Positions 12,501-25,600 of a stretch of DNA of 64,000 nt are shown here, in pieces. The notes under the pieces were generated by a model. It did no database searches. It saw only the letters and a program-made list of their open reading frames with translations, and was not told the origin of the DNA. This DNA comes from Xenopus tropicalis. Taxonomy: Eukaryota; Chordata; Amphibia; Anura; Pipidae. Numbering within the stretch: position 1 is the first letter of the stretch; every line of letters starts with the position of its first letter. The stretch lies in assembly GCF_000004195.4 (NCBI RefSeq), contig NC_030677.2, positions 114,291,036 through 114,355,035 of the forward strand, read 5' to 3'. The position numbers and the translations under genes are program-made.

Positions 12501-12740
12501 TTTCCGTATTTTGCTGTCTTTTAATAATTCATGTAATTCACAATGTGGACATCCAGCATGTGGTCATGCTGTTCACCGACCAAACCTTTTCCTCCATTCA
12601 GTACATTTTTTCAGTACTTCAACTGTATGTTGTGTGTTCTAACGGAAAAAAAAGTTTGGGTTTTGGTTGTAGAGATGGATGGAGATACAGTATAAAGCGT
12701 CCAGCATCACCTTTGACCCTTTAAGCTGCAAATGAAGTTT
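9585..12740. other. Intergenic region between the SLC25A42 promoter and ARMC6
   Basis: Contains a hAT-MITE fragment (about 9910-9990), a fragment of the GTGGCACACGGGGAAA family at 11456-11540, and otherwise AT-rich sequence without credible coding capacity. A minus-strand AATAAA (12739-12744) sits only nine bases past the ARMC6 stop, so another signal further left may be the one used. Confidence 0.5.
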
Positions 12741-12752
12741 TATTTATAAACT

Positions 12753-15700
12753 CTAGTGGACTAAGCTACCCTTTTGTCCAGTCCATAGTTCCTTAAGTTC
12801 CACTTTGCAGCCAAGATCTCTCAGGGCAGCTTTGGCCACATCATCGCAATCCTTGTGAGCACTACGGGCTTGGAGAATAAGGGACTCTGCACCCATTTCC
12901 AGAATAGGCTGTGAGAAATCCCGAGTTCGAGAGACAAGGTTCCTGATAACCATGCAGGCCTGTTTCTAAAATAAGAAAAGGGTTTAAGTCAGAACCAATC
13001 TGTATGCTAGTTTAGAAATATTTGCATACTTGATTGTTAAGATGATTGAAGGACAATTATTACTATTACCTGAACACTGGTGTCCTGTGGATGTGCCTTC
13101 ATCGCCTGAAGAGCTGCCAGTGCTCCCCCTCCTTCCATGATCACTTTACAGTTCTCTGGTTTGCGCAGAGCTAGCATGGCAAGGGCTGCACAGCCCTGAT
13201 CACAGATCTGCAATAGTAACCATTAAATGGTTGATGGGAAAGGGTGTTACAGACACCAGAAATGAAACCTTTTTTACATCTATCATAACATTGTCTTTGC
13301 ATGAGCTTTATAATTTTGCCAGAAAAAGTATTTCCTGATGCTTTTCCATTCCTTATCTGATCCCCTGTGTTCTTCTAAGAGGGGGCGGCCATATTTGTGC
13401 AGCAGTAGGCCGTTATCATTAGAAGCTGTAACTGACAGGCTGAGAAGGGACAGTCAGGTTGGCAAAACAGTCAGGTTTAGGAACTTCAAGTAACAATTAC
13501 ATACAAAACCAGCCCTAACAGTGAAAAAAGATGAACATGACCTATAGGTAACTTTTTATGTAGAATCATAATTTGAAAAGTCATTTTATCGTGTCAGTAT
13601 CACTTTAAAGGCATTCTGTCGTGATTTTTTATGGGGTACTTTATTAATTCACTGTACCATTTAAAATTTTATTCTTGCACCAACAAATGTATATTTTTTT
13701 TAGTTGTAATATTGGTGTGTAGGCAGCCATTGTGACTGATGAGCTGTGAGCTTTCAGAAGAAGCCAGCGTTACTGCTTTCAGATGAGCCTATTGCTTCTC
13801 CTACTCCCATGTAACTGGAGAAGTCCCAAGCCAGACATGGATTTCTTACTATTAAGGGCTGTGACATACGGGGAGATTAGTCGCCACATGACAAAAATGC
13901 CATCCCACCGGCTAGAATGTAAATGCCGGTGGGATGGCATATGCAGAACGGTGATTTGGCGAAATTGCCTTGAGAGGAAACTTCGGTGATTTCGGCGCTG
14001 CGTATGCCATCCCACTGGGAATTTACATTCTAGCCGGTGGGATGGCATTTCGTGGAGATCGACAAGGGAAATTTGTCGTGGCTAATCTCCCTGTCTTTCA
14101 CAGCACTAAGTGCTATTCTGATATCTACTGGGAGCTGCTATCTTGCTACCTTCCCACTGTTTTGCTGATCGGCTGCTGGGAAACGAAGAATATGGCTAGC
14201 CCCATTTCAAAATTAAATATAAAAAAATCTGTTCATGGTTTTGAAAAATTTCAGTACAGGATTCTGCTGGAGAAGCTCTTTTCACTGATGCGTTTTAAGT
14301 ACGGCTCCGTCTACCTCAAATAATACAATATAGAATAGGCCACTTTCAAACACTCTCTGTAACATTAGCTAGTGCAATTCTGATTTAAAATATATATAAA
14401 CTCTGCACTGAAGCAGCACAGCACTAGAGTCTGACTGCTTTTAACAGAATTGCAAGTACAGAACAATATGTATGTTAAGTCAAGGTTTAGCTATCATCCA
14501 CCTGCAAAGAGAGATTCATACACAATCTTTGAAAAGAAAGGCGTAGTGGAGTTCTAAAAAAAAAATCTTTATACATTTTCCATCCCAGTAGATGTGAAAA
14601 TACATAATCACTGGGTGATCTCACAAAATGGCTACTATAATTTTCACAATTTTGGAGCTCAAGACCTAATTATGGACCAAATGGACCTGTTTGCAAAAGC
14701 TGCCTTGTATGGAAATGTAAATATTGTGGCGCATAACTAAAAGAATTAAATGCAATTATTGGGATAAGATGGGTTTTAGTTACAGCTACAACAAAACAAG
14801 TATGACTTTCCCATGTTTTTGTGCTGAATTATTAGAAACAAAGAGAAAACACAGGATAAAGAAAATTACCTGGGAACTGCATAGGTGTCGTGACATGGCC
14901 AAGACTATTAGGTCTGTCCCACCAGAATTTACAATTGCATCCTTCACGTCATCATTGCCAGCAATAGCTCTAATGGCACTTAAAACCTGCTTTACCAATT
15001 CCTGCAAGAAGAAATCTTACAAAATCACATTGTGTCTTTACATAGAGAAATACAGAAAAAAAATATTGTTCGCTGCTTTCTGCAAATTCAAATAGACCAT
15101 CTCATATAAAATGCAACTATTAATTCTAGTAGACGCCACAGCTTGCATATCATTTATTGGTATGTAAAATAATATCATCATTTATTTAGCTTTACAGATT
15201 TTGTTCATTATTTACATTTGTCTCTCAATTTAAAACATAAACAGTACCCTGATAAGAATCAGACCAGGGCAGCAGGGGAGAAATGCTAGCTAAAGTACCC
15301 CTAAGATGGCTATTACATTTAAACCATAATTTTAGCAAACTGTAAAAATGGTTTAACCCTAAATACTAATAAAAAAAAAAAAAAAAAGAAATCTACAACC
15401 ATTTGTTTTACATAAGTAGTTTTACAGTCACAGAGTAGAATATCCAAAAATATTACAAGTAGGTGCAATATGCACAACATGGAACAATAATAACTTTTTA
15501 AATTAAAACAATAGCCAAAACATATTAGTATACAAAAGTTTTGCATAATTTAAAAATGTTGAATTTAACAATGAGGAATCTTTTCAGTTTCTGTTTTAGA
15601 TGCAGATAAACCAACAAGTTGAACTTCCAACAAGTTGTTTGGAAACTTTATTCATATTTATGTATTAATGTTCTTGCTTTGTGCCAAGGTGGAGTGGGAA

Positions 15701-18700
15701 CTTTTATAATATGAAAGATATTATTTATGGACCAAGATTGAAACAGTATATCTGCTATACAGGGACCAACGGCGGTGGTGCTGGATTGTCATGATAGGGA
15801 CATACCTGGTGGTCAATGCAGTCAGCTAACAATGCCAGCATAAAATTAAGCCCACCTAAATCCACCACATCTTGACAAAACTCGTTGCGCACACAGAGTC
15901 TGGAAACGGTGCCACAGAGCTCACTGAGGACTCCTGGATTATCTGTGAATGCTGGTAAACATGACATATAAGACATCAGTAAGATTTTTTTTGATTATTT
16001 TCACTATGGAGCCTCTAATATATCACAAAGTAAAACGAGATTTTCAGTATAATGAATGTAAAGGTACATGCGCTTTTTAGCCTTGAGAATTTATTCTCAC
16101 TGCCTAATTTATAATAACTGTACATCTTTCGTGCTACATAACAAAATACAACATAATACAATTAAACCCTTTATATGCAATATAGCGGCTTGCACTTATT
16201 TGTAATTTTACCTGCATATTATAATTTTCTACAGTTGTTCATATAACCACACCAGAACAGGTTATTCTGTACACAAAGACTTATTTTTCTTTATATGTTG
16301 TTAATCCTAAGAATGGAAGCGTTTTTTTTTTTTAAGAAATAATTTTATTGAAAAAAAAACGCACGGGCAGGGGACCAACCTCATTTTACTATTATAGTAG
16401 GCATTTATTCCCAAACTTATTTTTGTCTGTCAGACCTCTATTGCCACCTTGACCGTGTAGCTAAAGAAGATACATATCTTGTTTTTCACACATTTTAATT
16501 CTTATTGTTTCACTCATTTATTAAGGATTAATATATTCTGCAGTGCTACACATAAGAGTACATAATAACTGACACACTGACAAACTTACTGCCATTACAA
16601 AATACATAACTTTGTGTCAGTAACAGAGTATTCAAGTACTTTCTTATTTCTCTCTTGCTTCTTCTAGGCTAAAGTTACCCTTGTTGTCAGGATCACCAGT
16701 CCAGTCACAACAGACAGGACGAACCTTTGCACTGCTTGGACCACCAGTCAGTAATAAAGAAGAAGGTGTGTTTGTTGAGCTTTCACTACTGCTTTACTCT
16801 TCATCTGGTGGTTTGTTAACACTTTCCTGCTGGTTTACTAGTGATAGCAGTCTGAGGAATGCTAAGCAGTGTGACGATTTGACAACAAGCTAGAAAGTAA
16901 TAAGGAAACACTTGAGGAAAGCACTTTACGTGAATTAGCTATTGTTTAAAGGGTGTATAGAGAAAATGAGTATCTTATTAATAAATCATTTTTTCCATTA
17001 GAAAAGAATTTTAAGAAAGGAAGTATTATAGCATGTAAAGAACAATGGTGTGAATATACAACAATTCTTGTTCAAGTAAACATTGTACCTTTTGCTGCCT
17101 CAATTAAACACTTCAGTCCGCCATTTTCCAAAACGATCATCTTTGCATGATCATGGGCATGGCCAAAGGGCACCCTGATGTCATCATCAAATGTCATAAT
17201 TCTCAAAGCAGAGCACGCCTCACGAACCACATCTGCGTCTGATCCATGAGTTTTAATGGCCCCAGTCAGGAGGGGCAAGATCCCTGCCTTCACTAGATCC
17301 TGCCGATTCTGCTCATGTTTTAAGCATACATGGCGGGTGAGACGTGTGCCTAGTAAAATAACCTCTGCATCACCTGCATGGTTCTTAAAAGTCTGAAGCA
17401 ACAGTTGCTGCCCTGAGGCTTCTAGTAAGTCAGGTTGCCCTTCAGTAAGGGCAGACATAGCATACAAGGCATTCAGCAAAGCCTCACGATCATCTTCTGA
17501 AAGTCTCCAGGTCTCTAGTATAACTGAATAGGCCGATTTCTGTCCTGCCAAGTAACGATGTGCCAATCCTTGCTTGCACTGATCTCCAAATTTTATAAGG
17601 AGCTCAGAAATTTCACTTACAGAAGACGACTGTACAGATTTTCTCAAGGACTCCAGAGTCTATCAATTAGAGAACAAATTTGTTTGGTTGAAGAAGCTCA
17701 GTATCATAAATATAAGCTCTAAGATTACCACCACGTCTAAGTTTAAGAAATTGTATATGCAGTACATTTATTATTATCATAATTTTTCATAGTGATTGTA
17801 CATATGTTTAAGCTAAATATTTCATGTTTTCTAGTTAAAAGATTTGATTTGCATCATACATCCAAAAGTTCTACTTCTAGTAGAGTAAGAACTATTGGAA
17901 ACATCATAAGTTAATAACTACGAATAACAAAAAAACAAACAAAACTGGGAGCCAAAAATAACTGTAAGAAAAACACTAGACATATGGTTACTTGTGATGG
18001 TGTATGCAGCAGTTGAGCAGTTTGCTAAATGGGGGTGTGGAAGGGTAATAGTAGTAATTTGGAAAACCGATTGTAACCAGTTACTCGTTTTTGTAATATA
18101 ATCTGAATTCTATGCAAAAGAGAGGAAAAGAGAGAAAAGTGGAGCAAAACTATATACACCAAGTTTTATGTGCATATTTTAAAAAGTGTTATTAGTACAG
18201 GTATAGGACCTGTTATCCAGAATGCTTGGGACTAGGGGTATTCCAGATAAGGGATCTTTCCGTAATTTGGATCTTCATACCTTAAATCTACTAAGAAATC
18301 GATAAAACATTAATTAAACCCAATAGGATTATTTTACATCCAATAAGGCGTAATTATATTTTATTTGGGATGAAATACAAAGAACTGTTTTATTTCTACA
18401 GAGAAAAAGGAAATCAATTTTAAAAATCTGAATGATTAAAATGGGGTCTATGGGAGACAGGCTTTCCGTAATTAGGACCTTTCTGGATATCAGGCTTCTG
18501 GATAAGGGATCCCATACCTGTAGAACCATAGTAATATAAATATGAAATGGTTTATTTCTATGTTGCAGAAATACATATGGCATGGTGCCACCCAAGTTTA
18601 AGACAGAAGCATAACCGTCAAATGAGTTTCCCCTAATTTGCCTCATATAGAGAAAGAAGCTTCTTTCTGTGCAAAGTTACACTGCTCACTCCCTGTATTT

Positions 18701-20385
18701 ATGGTAAGTATACATATTGATGTGTCCACACACACCTGTAAAATATCGTGATTTGAAGCAACTTCATTTTCATCACATGGTTTCTTCACTGCTTTTACAA
18801 TATTAGTCAAGTCAACACCTAATGAACAGGAAAAACATTTTATTATTTCCATACTGTACTAATCATTTGAGGCCCCAAGTCCTAAAAAGAACAGGCAATT
18901 TTCTCCTGTTGAAAGAAAAGACATGTGAATGCAACAGTGCATACTGTCAACAGTTTAAAATGAATAATGTGGCTGAAATTGTGTCCCTTTATCAGTTGGG
19001 CTTACACAGAAAGGTTGCATAAACACTATCTCAACTTCCAGAAATAAATATTTTACACAGACATAACTAATTCCACACAGTGAAAGGATACCAGATGATT
19101 CCCCCAACCACCTAAGATCCAACCGCTCCCTAACCTTGTTCCATTGTGATGTGATGGATTCTAGGACTTGAACCCTCTCTTCATTCCAAAGACTCTGTGC
19201 ACCACCCACTATGGAAAGTAAAGGAACTTCAAGCTCCCATAAGCTAAAGGTGGCCATACACAGGCCGAGTTGCTGATATTGGTCCTTTAGACCGAATCGG
19301 CAGCTTATCGGCCCATGTATGAGCGCCAACGCCGGGCCTGAAATCGGCAGGTTTGATTTTTCATTGGATTAGGAACCGCATCGGCTCGTTGATGTGGTCC
19401 CCGAACCAATGGTGCCTATACGCGCCATTCTAATTCAAACTAGCCCAATATCACCCACCCGTAGGTGGGAAAATTGGTCACCAAGCGAGCGGATCTTACT
19501 GTCTATGGACACCTTTAATGGGGTTGTTCAACTTTGAATTAACTTTTAGTATGATGTAGAGAGTGATATTCTAAGGCAATCTGCAATTGTCTTCATTTTT
19601 AATTATTTGCGGTTTTTGAATTATTTAGCTTTTTGTTCAGCAGCTCTCCAGTTTGGAATTTCAGCAGCTATCTGCTTGCTAGGGTCCAATTTAACCTAGC
19701 AACCAGCCAGTGGTTTGAAAGAGACACAGGAATATGAAGAGAAAGAGAAGTAATAAAAAACAACAATAAAATGTAGCTTCACAGAGCAACAATTTTTTGG
19801 CTGCTGGGGTCAGTGACCCTCATTTGAAAGTTGAAAGGAGTCAGAAGATGAAGGCAAAAATTCAAGAACTGTGAAAAATGAAGACCAATTGAAAAGTTTC
19901 TAAGAACAGGCCATTCTAGAACATACTAAAAGTTAACCTGAAGGTGAACCACCCCTTTAATGTGCTTGTGTCAAAGAGGGGAGTATAAGTTCCCTTTACA
20001 TTCCCTTTTACATACAAAACTCAAAATAAAAATATATAAAATAAATGAAAGCTGTCAGGCACCCACCATTATTAAACGGTGTATGTCATTTATGGGCAAC
20101 TTTTAAATAAATAAATAATAAATCTTTTTTGTCATTATCACTTAGACAATGAAATTGCAAACAATTTTGTGGGTGTCATCTCAGTAAACATACAAAACGC
20201 CTCAATAACTGCAGAAAAAAAGATTGGGGCATTCTATTTCTGAAAGTTTTCAAGTGCCCAGTACCTTGAGACTCAAATTGTTGGATAGCTTCATTTAGGG
20301 CTTCTTCTGGATCCATCTCAAACTCAGTCATATTTTCTTGCACAATGGCATCAAATGTTTCCTGGGTTACCCATTTACATGCCAT
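12753..20385 (-). CDS. ARMC6: ARMC6, armadillo repeat-containing protein 6
   Basis: Seven coding exons on the minus strand: 20265-20385, 18736-18818, 17089-17659, 15806-15951, 14870-15001, 13070-13207 and 12753-12965. All junctions are GT-AG and in phase, giving 467 codons. The product is a cytosolic or nuclear helical repeat protein of poorly known function. Residues 69-258 (exon 3) and the later exons carry armadillo-type repeats, with family landmarks [51 protein letters not shown] and a C-terminal [18 protein letters not shown] chose the second of two nearby methionines (20385, MACKW) because its context is AAAATGG, while the upstream one (20391) lacks a purine at -3. The human form aligns to the same start. 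Relative to human, about eight residues (human MRDQSGVQ) are missing at the exon 4/5 junction. It is divergent from SUGP2. Confidence 0.95.
13606..14235. mobile_element. T2-like MITE, interrupted by a nested element
   Basis: Starts TTAAAGGCATTCTGTCGTG. The part around the insertion is shared in inverse with the uninterrupted copy at 36141-36485. Lies in ARMC6 intron 6-5. Confidence 0.6.
13856..14106. mobile_element. Nested Harbinger-like MITE, TAA target duplication
   Basis: GGGCTGTGAC at the left and the near-inverse TTTCACAGCAC at the right. TAA lies at 13853-13855 and again at 14107-14109. The interior has two inverted blocks built on ATGCCATCCCACCGGC. The related copy at 36266-36480 shows the site without the insertion. 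Confidence 0.7.
18197..18522. mobile_element. MITE, GGTATGGGATC family (inverse orientation)
   Basis: ACAGGTATAGGACC at one end and GGGATCCCATACCTGTA at the other, in an ARMC6 intron. Confidence 0.75.
19245..19517. mobile_element. MITE, AAAGGTGGCCATACAC family
   Basis: TAAAGGTGGCCATACACAGG at the left and the near-inverse CTATGGACACCTTTA at the right; in ARMC6 intron 1-2. Confidence 0.65.
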
Positions 20386-20430
20386 TTTCATAAATGTGTA
20401 TACAGCTTTTTCTCCTCACAGATGTACAGG
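20265..20430 (-). other. ARMC6: ARMC6 exon 2 (5'UTR part plus first coding exon)
   Basis: On the minus strand an acceptor (TTTTTTTCAACAG) places the exon's 5' edge at 20430, 45 nt upstream of the chosen ATG; the donor CAAG|GTACTG closes it at 20265. A matching untranslated exon upstream probably ends at 20951 (donor GTCAG|GTAAATG). Confidence 0.65.
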
Positions 20431-20950
20431 CTGTTGAAAAAAACACATTAAAGCATGGTTTTACATTATGGTAAAGCATTTTTAAAATGGATATCAACCC
20501 AGGTCTTGACATTTCAAATGTCAAAGGCTTGATAAAGAGTGAGAGAAGGCCCAAAACGTTGCCTGTTTGTGACCTCAAAAAAAAAAATTATGAAAAAAAT
20601 ATATATGTATAATCCTTTTGTTTTCATTAAGAATGAAGCAGAGAACTTATTGGGTCATTCAGTTCTTCCTCGCTATTTGTTCAGTTTGGTTCTACTACAT
20701 CTACTACAAAAATACAGCTTATGACCATTCAAAAAATCTTGAGGGTGGGAGGAAAATGCTGCGTGACAATGCGGCACAGTGATGTAGTTCGACCTGCAAA
20801 ATAAAAGCTCTTTGTGTTCTGCCGCATCCCAGGCAGCAGCCATCATTTCTAGTTTTAAAGCTTTTATAGCCATCAACAATGGTCACACACGCAGAACTTA
20901 GCTCACACTTTCCCCAAACTTTGTCTAAGACAAAACCTTATTTCATTTAC

Positions 20951-21060
20951 CTGACCGTCTTCCAAACCCCGTTTTCTTTTGACCCGTCTCCAAGCTTCTG
21001 ACATAGCAACCAACAAAAGGAAGTGACATCACGACTCCCCTGTGACAGCTTAGAAACACG
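20951..21060 (-). other. ARMC6: Probable untranslated first exon of ARMC6
   Basis: Minus-strand reading gives a GC-rich stretch ending in CAG|GTAAATG at 20951, which would splice to the acceptor at 20430. The start is not fixed; it is drawn to include the ETS/CRE-like core near 21016-21030 as the upstream edge. Confidence 0.45.
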
Positions 21061-21294
21061 TGTGGGAGCGCATGCGGTTTTAGATTCATTGGCGCTAAAC
21101 AGGGCGATAATGGTTTATCTCTCGTTATATTGTGGCTCTGTCATAATCCTAAAACAAGCACATAGGTAAAAAAAAATATCCGGCTTCAAAAGCTATACAG
21201 ATCCCCATAATGCAACGCGGTATTGTTAACTCAAACCCACTTCCGCCCCGGTCTGTTTCCTGTAATGTAACGCACTGGCTACACCCCCTTCCTG

Positions 21295-21354
21295 TGCGGC
21301 CTAAATAATCGTACAGCGAAGGGAAGCAAGGGAGCAGAGAGAGAAGACGAGAAG
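21295..21354 (+). other. SUGP2: Probable untranslated first exon of SUGP2
   Basis: A purine-rich stretch ends in the donor GAGAAG|GTAGGAG at 21354. The next acceptor (TTTCTTTTTAG) opens the first coding exon at 22673, twelve bases before the ATG. The 5' edge is approximate. Confidence 0.5.
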
Positions 21355-22187
21355 GTAGGAGTGGTGGTGTGTATAGGGTACCTCAGAAGAGGCTGCAGAT
21401 GCTGGAGGTGCCTCAGTAACCCAGCAATCTTCTTGCTGTCATGGTGAGGTTCGTGCTGCTGATTAATGCAAAACTGCTGCACTTTAGTGATATGTCTCAT
21501 TGTCACATGACTGCACTGCGACTCCTTGCTAAGAGATGACAGACTGGTTAAAATGTAATAATGCAGGGTTTGATGATGGGTTTCAGAACCACCAATTTTA
21601 AGGGACTTTCTAGGAAACCTGTTCAGTTGTTTCAGATGTATTTGTATAGGTTATTGCACAGCAGTAGCATTCTGCCGCCTTCTTCACTGCTAGTTTTGCT
21701 TTTTCTGCAACATGTAGCAGATGCCTTGCATGCTTCTAAGGTCTTTTATTAAGTTGACTTCTGCCACATTGTTTCATGAGTCAGTCCCACCAGTGCAGTG
21801 AGGAACAGGCAGATACTGCGTGAGATCCTGTCATTGCTGCAATTTTTACAAATTGCCTTAGTGCAGTAACTCATATAGTTACCAAATAAACAACATGTTT
21901 CAAGCCCACTGCACTAGGGCAAATACCTGTCTCAAATCCGGTCACACTGCACTACATTTACAGCAAGAGTTATGTTAAAAGTGCAAGAGCTTATTCAAGG
22001 TACATAAAACTGTTTGGATTTCCAGAAATTGTTTTATGTTCAGCTGCTTCACACTCCACATACATCGATCACTTCTTATTAATATACTATCAATGTACTA
22101 CCTTTTGTAAAATAATAGTAATGTGCTGTTTTTGGGAAGCCTTGGTATTTCCCACCCTCATCAATGGGGAGTGATCCACATCAGGTA

Positions 22188-22474
22188 CATGTATGGGATC
22201 TGTTATCTGGAAACCTGTTATCCAGAAAGCTTCAAATTATGGGAAGGCCATTTCTAATAGACACCATTTTAAGCCAGTAATTCACATTTTTTAAAATGAT
22301 TTCCATTTTCTCTGTAATAGTAAAACTGTATATTGTTCCTGATCCCAACTAAGATATAACTAATCCTTATTGAATGCAAAGCAGTTCTGTTGTTAATGTT
22401 TTAAGTCATTTTTTTAGACTTCAAATTTTTTGTAGACACCTTACCCGGGAAAACCCTAGGTCCTATACGTGTAG
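22188..22474. mobile_element. MITE, GGTATGGGATC family, decayed right end
   Basis: The left end GTATGGGATCTGTTATCTGG is well preserved; the right end (CCTATACGTGTAG) is degraded. It lies just upstream of the SUGP2 first coding exon. Confidence 0.6.
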
Positions 22475-22684
22475 TAGTCTTTTGGTTAACTGTACTATCT
22501 AAATTCTCTGTGCGCCTTGGCCCTTAAGTTAATTTTACAGTTATATTCTGTATCTTTATCGTCCACTTTTCTTGCAGTGGACGAGAAATAATTGTGAAAG
22601 TACCAAATTATATTTTAAAGGCTTGCACTTGGCTCTGTGTCTCCAGCTAATGCAATTTGTTTTTCTTTTTAGGATTAAAGGGTA

Positions 22685-25600
22685 ATGGCAAGTCAAAGGA
22701 TCACACGTGATACACTTGATGCTGAAGTACAAAAGAAAATGAAAAGGTATCGGATGAGTTTTAACCAAGCACTTTCTGACACTCTCCGTGAATGTCAACT
22801 TGAAGGTATGTTTTCACTAGCAAATGTTGCAAATTATTCTTGGTACAAGGTACCAAGGTATTCTTCATGGTGCAAGAGATAAAGGAATATGTTTCTGACA
22901 AATAGCATATACCACAGTGCCTTTGATTGCATCGTTTCCTCTGACTCTATATACTGTCTAAGGTTATTATTTCTTATATTTTATCTCTTTGCAATGTTAG
23001 CGTAAAGCTTTAAACCTTTTTACTAGAGATGCACCGAATCCAGGATTCGGTTCGGTATTTAGTCTTTTTTGGTAGGGTTCGGTTTTGGCCGAATCCACAG
23101 TCCTGGCCGAACCGAATTCTAATTAGCATAAACTAACATATGCTAATTAGCATTTGGAAGGGTTAAATGTTGGGGGGGGGGGGGAGAATTTCGCCATGCC
23201 CTGTGTGTGCGGCAATTTTTAACCCTTACCAATCCTAATTAGCATATTCGGTTTGGATTCGGACGAACCCAAAAAAGTGGGTTCGGTGCATCCCTACTTT
23301 TTACTGGTATAGTCTCTAGGGTTCATGATTGATATTGCTGTCTCTCTTGCATAAATCAGGTTATTTTTAAATTCCTTTCTGAAAACAGTGAGTTCTTTGG
23401 GGTTTTTTTTATACACCAGTTTATAAACATAAGTCCCTGAACCTTATGTCATAGTCGGGACACTCCAGTTTATAACTACCATACATTCAAGCCTTTTCTG
23501 AAAGTCGGCTCATGTGGTGCAGATGGTTTGAACAGGGGTGCTGTTTGAGAGGTTGGTGGCCAAAATAAATAACATTTGTTGTGTGTGCTGGCCACAGCTT
23601 AGAGGGAACATTGATTTCACCAGCATTTTTCTATTTTTCTGGGACAGTAGAAATGGCTGTCCTCTTTTCCATTCATTTGTGATTGCAAGTTTGTGTGTAT
23701 GGAATTCATTTGAAGAAATTATTTTGCCTTTTAATTGAATCCAACTATTTTTTTTTTACATATCTAAGTTAAAACAATAAACGCTGTTACATACTGTTTG
23801 AAGTTTATGATCATAAACAGTGTTCACAGTAGTGCACAGGAAAGCTAAGGATTGCCTTATCCTTGATACAGTTTTGCAGGAGCACCTAGTATAATGCTAC
23901 CAGTTGCTGGTGGGATTTCTTTTCTTTCGAGCACTGCAGTGTAGTTTTCTTTAAAACAATAAAACTGCAGTTGTTTTGCAATTAGTCAAAGTGTAACTAT
24001 TTAAAAAGTAGTGTTTATCATAAATGTATTTTTTTTAAACACAGCCTAATCTATAAGGGTGCAGCAGGAAAAAGTCTAGTCTATGCACTTGCTATATTAG
24101 GGAGCTTTTGTAAATGCCTGCCTGGGCAGGGCCAGACACTATAGAATTACTTAAAACCTCCTAATAGTTTTTTAGCTCATAGGGTTATTCATTAAAGTGT
24201 TAATTTTAAGTAAAAATTCACCTTTTATATGTTGTATTATACTGTACAAGTTACAGCTAACTATAACTGCTCTTACTTGTGCTGCCAGCAATAGATTGTG
24301 TATACAAAGTGTTTTGTCTTATTTTGTATAGTCAAGGTGCGCTTTACTACAGAATGTATAATTGACTTTTATAATATATAATTGGAAATACAATATGAAT
24401 TCAGTATTTTTTTTTTTCATGTCTAGGTGCATCAAAGTCAAAGCTTCCAATGGATAATTACGATGCTCTTTATAGGGACCGTGAAAGATACTCTCTTCGT
24501 GATGCATTGGACAGAAGCTGGGATAGAGAGGATATAGCTAGTCAATCTTACCTCCGAGATTATGGTCGGGACTCTTCTCCAGGCCGACTCAATGAACCAT
24601 GTTTAGACAGATGGAGGCAAGGTGACTCTATATCAAGGGAAAGGGTATACAGAGAAGAACTTTCTTCTGACCGCCGATTACAGGATCTTGAGGCGCTGAG
24701 AGCTAGAGAACACAGTGAATTTCTTTCAAGGGACCTTGGCTATGGCTCCAGGCGTTGGGAGCCTGAACGTAACCAACTGCGAGTTGCAGAATACAACTTA
24801 CCCAGACCAGCAGGTTACAGGGATTTGAATTCAGAACTGAATCGTTTTGAGCAAAGAGGAAACTATTCAGGCCTTATGCAGTCAGCATTTAAGTCTCCAG
24901 GGAACAAGGGAAAAGGACCTGCAAAACAAACAAGAGGTGGCAAGGTTCAGCGTAGCCCAGCAGGGAGAGGGCAAGCATTTCGCCAGGGCCCAGAAAAAGG
25001 TGGACAGTCTGCTCAGGAAAGCCGTTTCATTTCTGGAAAAAAAGAAGCAGCAGCAACTCAGCCAGTGGGTGGTGAGCTATCCAAAAACCCATCAGCATTT
25101 GTAAATGCAGAAGATCAAAGTGCAGCATTAAAACATGGCTTACAAATGATAAGATGGTCCAAGTTCAACACCATGGAAAATGACAATGACCTTATAAAGC
25201 AGCACAAAGCTCTGTTCAAAGTAGAGACTGATGCTTGTAATAAAATTGTGGAGTGCTTCAAATATTCCATGCTAAAATCTCAAAGGGAACAGTGCTTTAA
25301 TGCAGTAAAGTTCTTAAGTCACCCAGCTCTGAAGAATCCAAAGATAGACAATGAACTATTGGATCTTTTGATGGCATCGCACACTGTGCAAAACCTAAAT
25401 GACTTCTTTGAAGTGATTAAACCTTTTGACAAGGAAATGCTGATAATTCAGCAACGTCTGCTAAAATGTGCTATTCCTTTGCTAATTGCCTGTAACACTT
25501 TTGAGTTAAAGCACTCAATTCTGACTGATCAGCGGCAGGTATTGGGGGCACTTAAAAATACAGTGTTTTTGTGTCGTAAGTCTATGGTGCTCTTAGGACA

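Larger units (their letters stand above)
20950..21354. promoter_or_regulatory. Bidirectional promoter between ARMC6 and SUGP2
   Basis: The two genes diverge from this GC-rich, CpG-containing stretch. Visible motifs are an ETS-like GGAAGTG next to a CRE-like TGACATCA (about 21016-21030) and another ETS-like ACTTCCG (about 21239-21246). There is no obvious TATA box. The likely first exons of both genes lie at its two edges, about 250-350 bp apart. Motif roles are inferred from known housekeeping bidirectional promoters. Confidence 0.65.

Noticed and set aside
13779..14323. Frames of 89, 68 and 117 codons on both strands
   Set aside because: They follow the inverted-repeat structure of the nested MITE.
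16681..16893. 70-codon plus-strand frame in an ARMC6 intron
   Set aside because: No recognisable protein features and no splice context; antisense to an intron.
20386..20391. ARMC6 start two codons upstream (MKM)
   Set aside because: No purine at -3, while the next ATG has a strong context and aligns with the human start.
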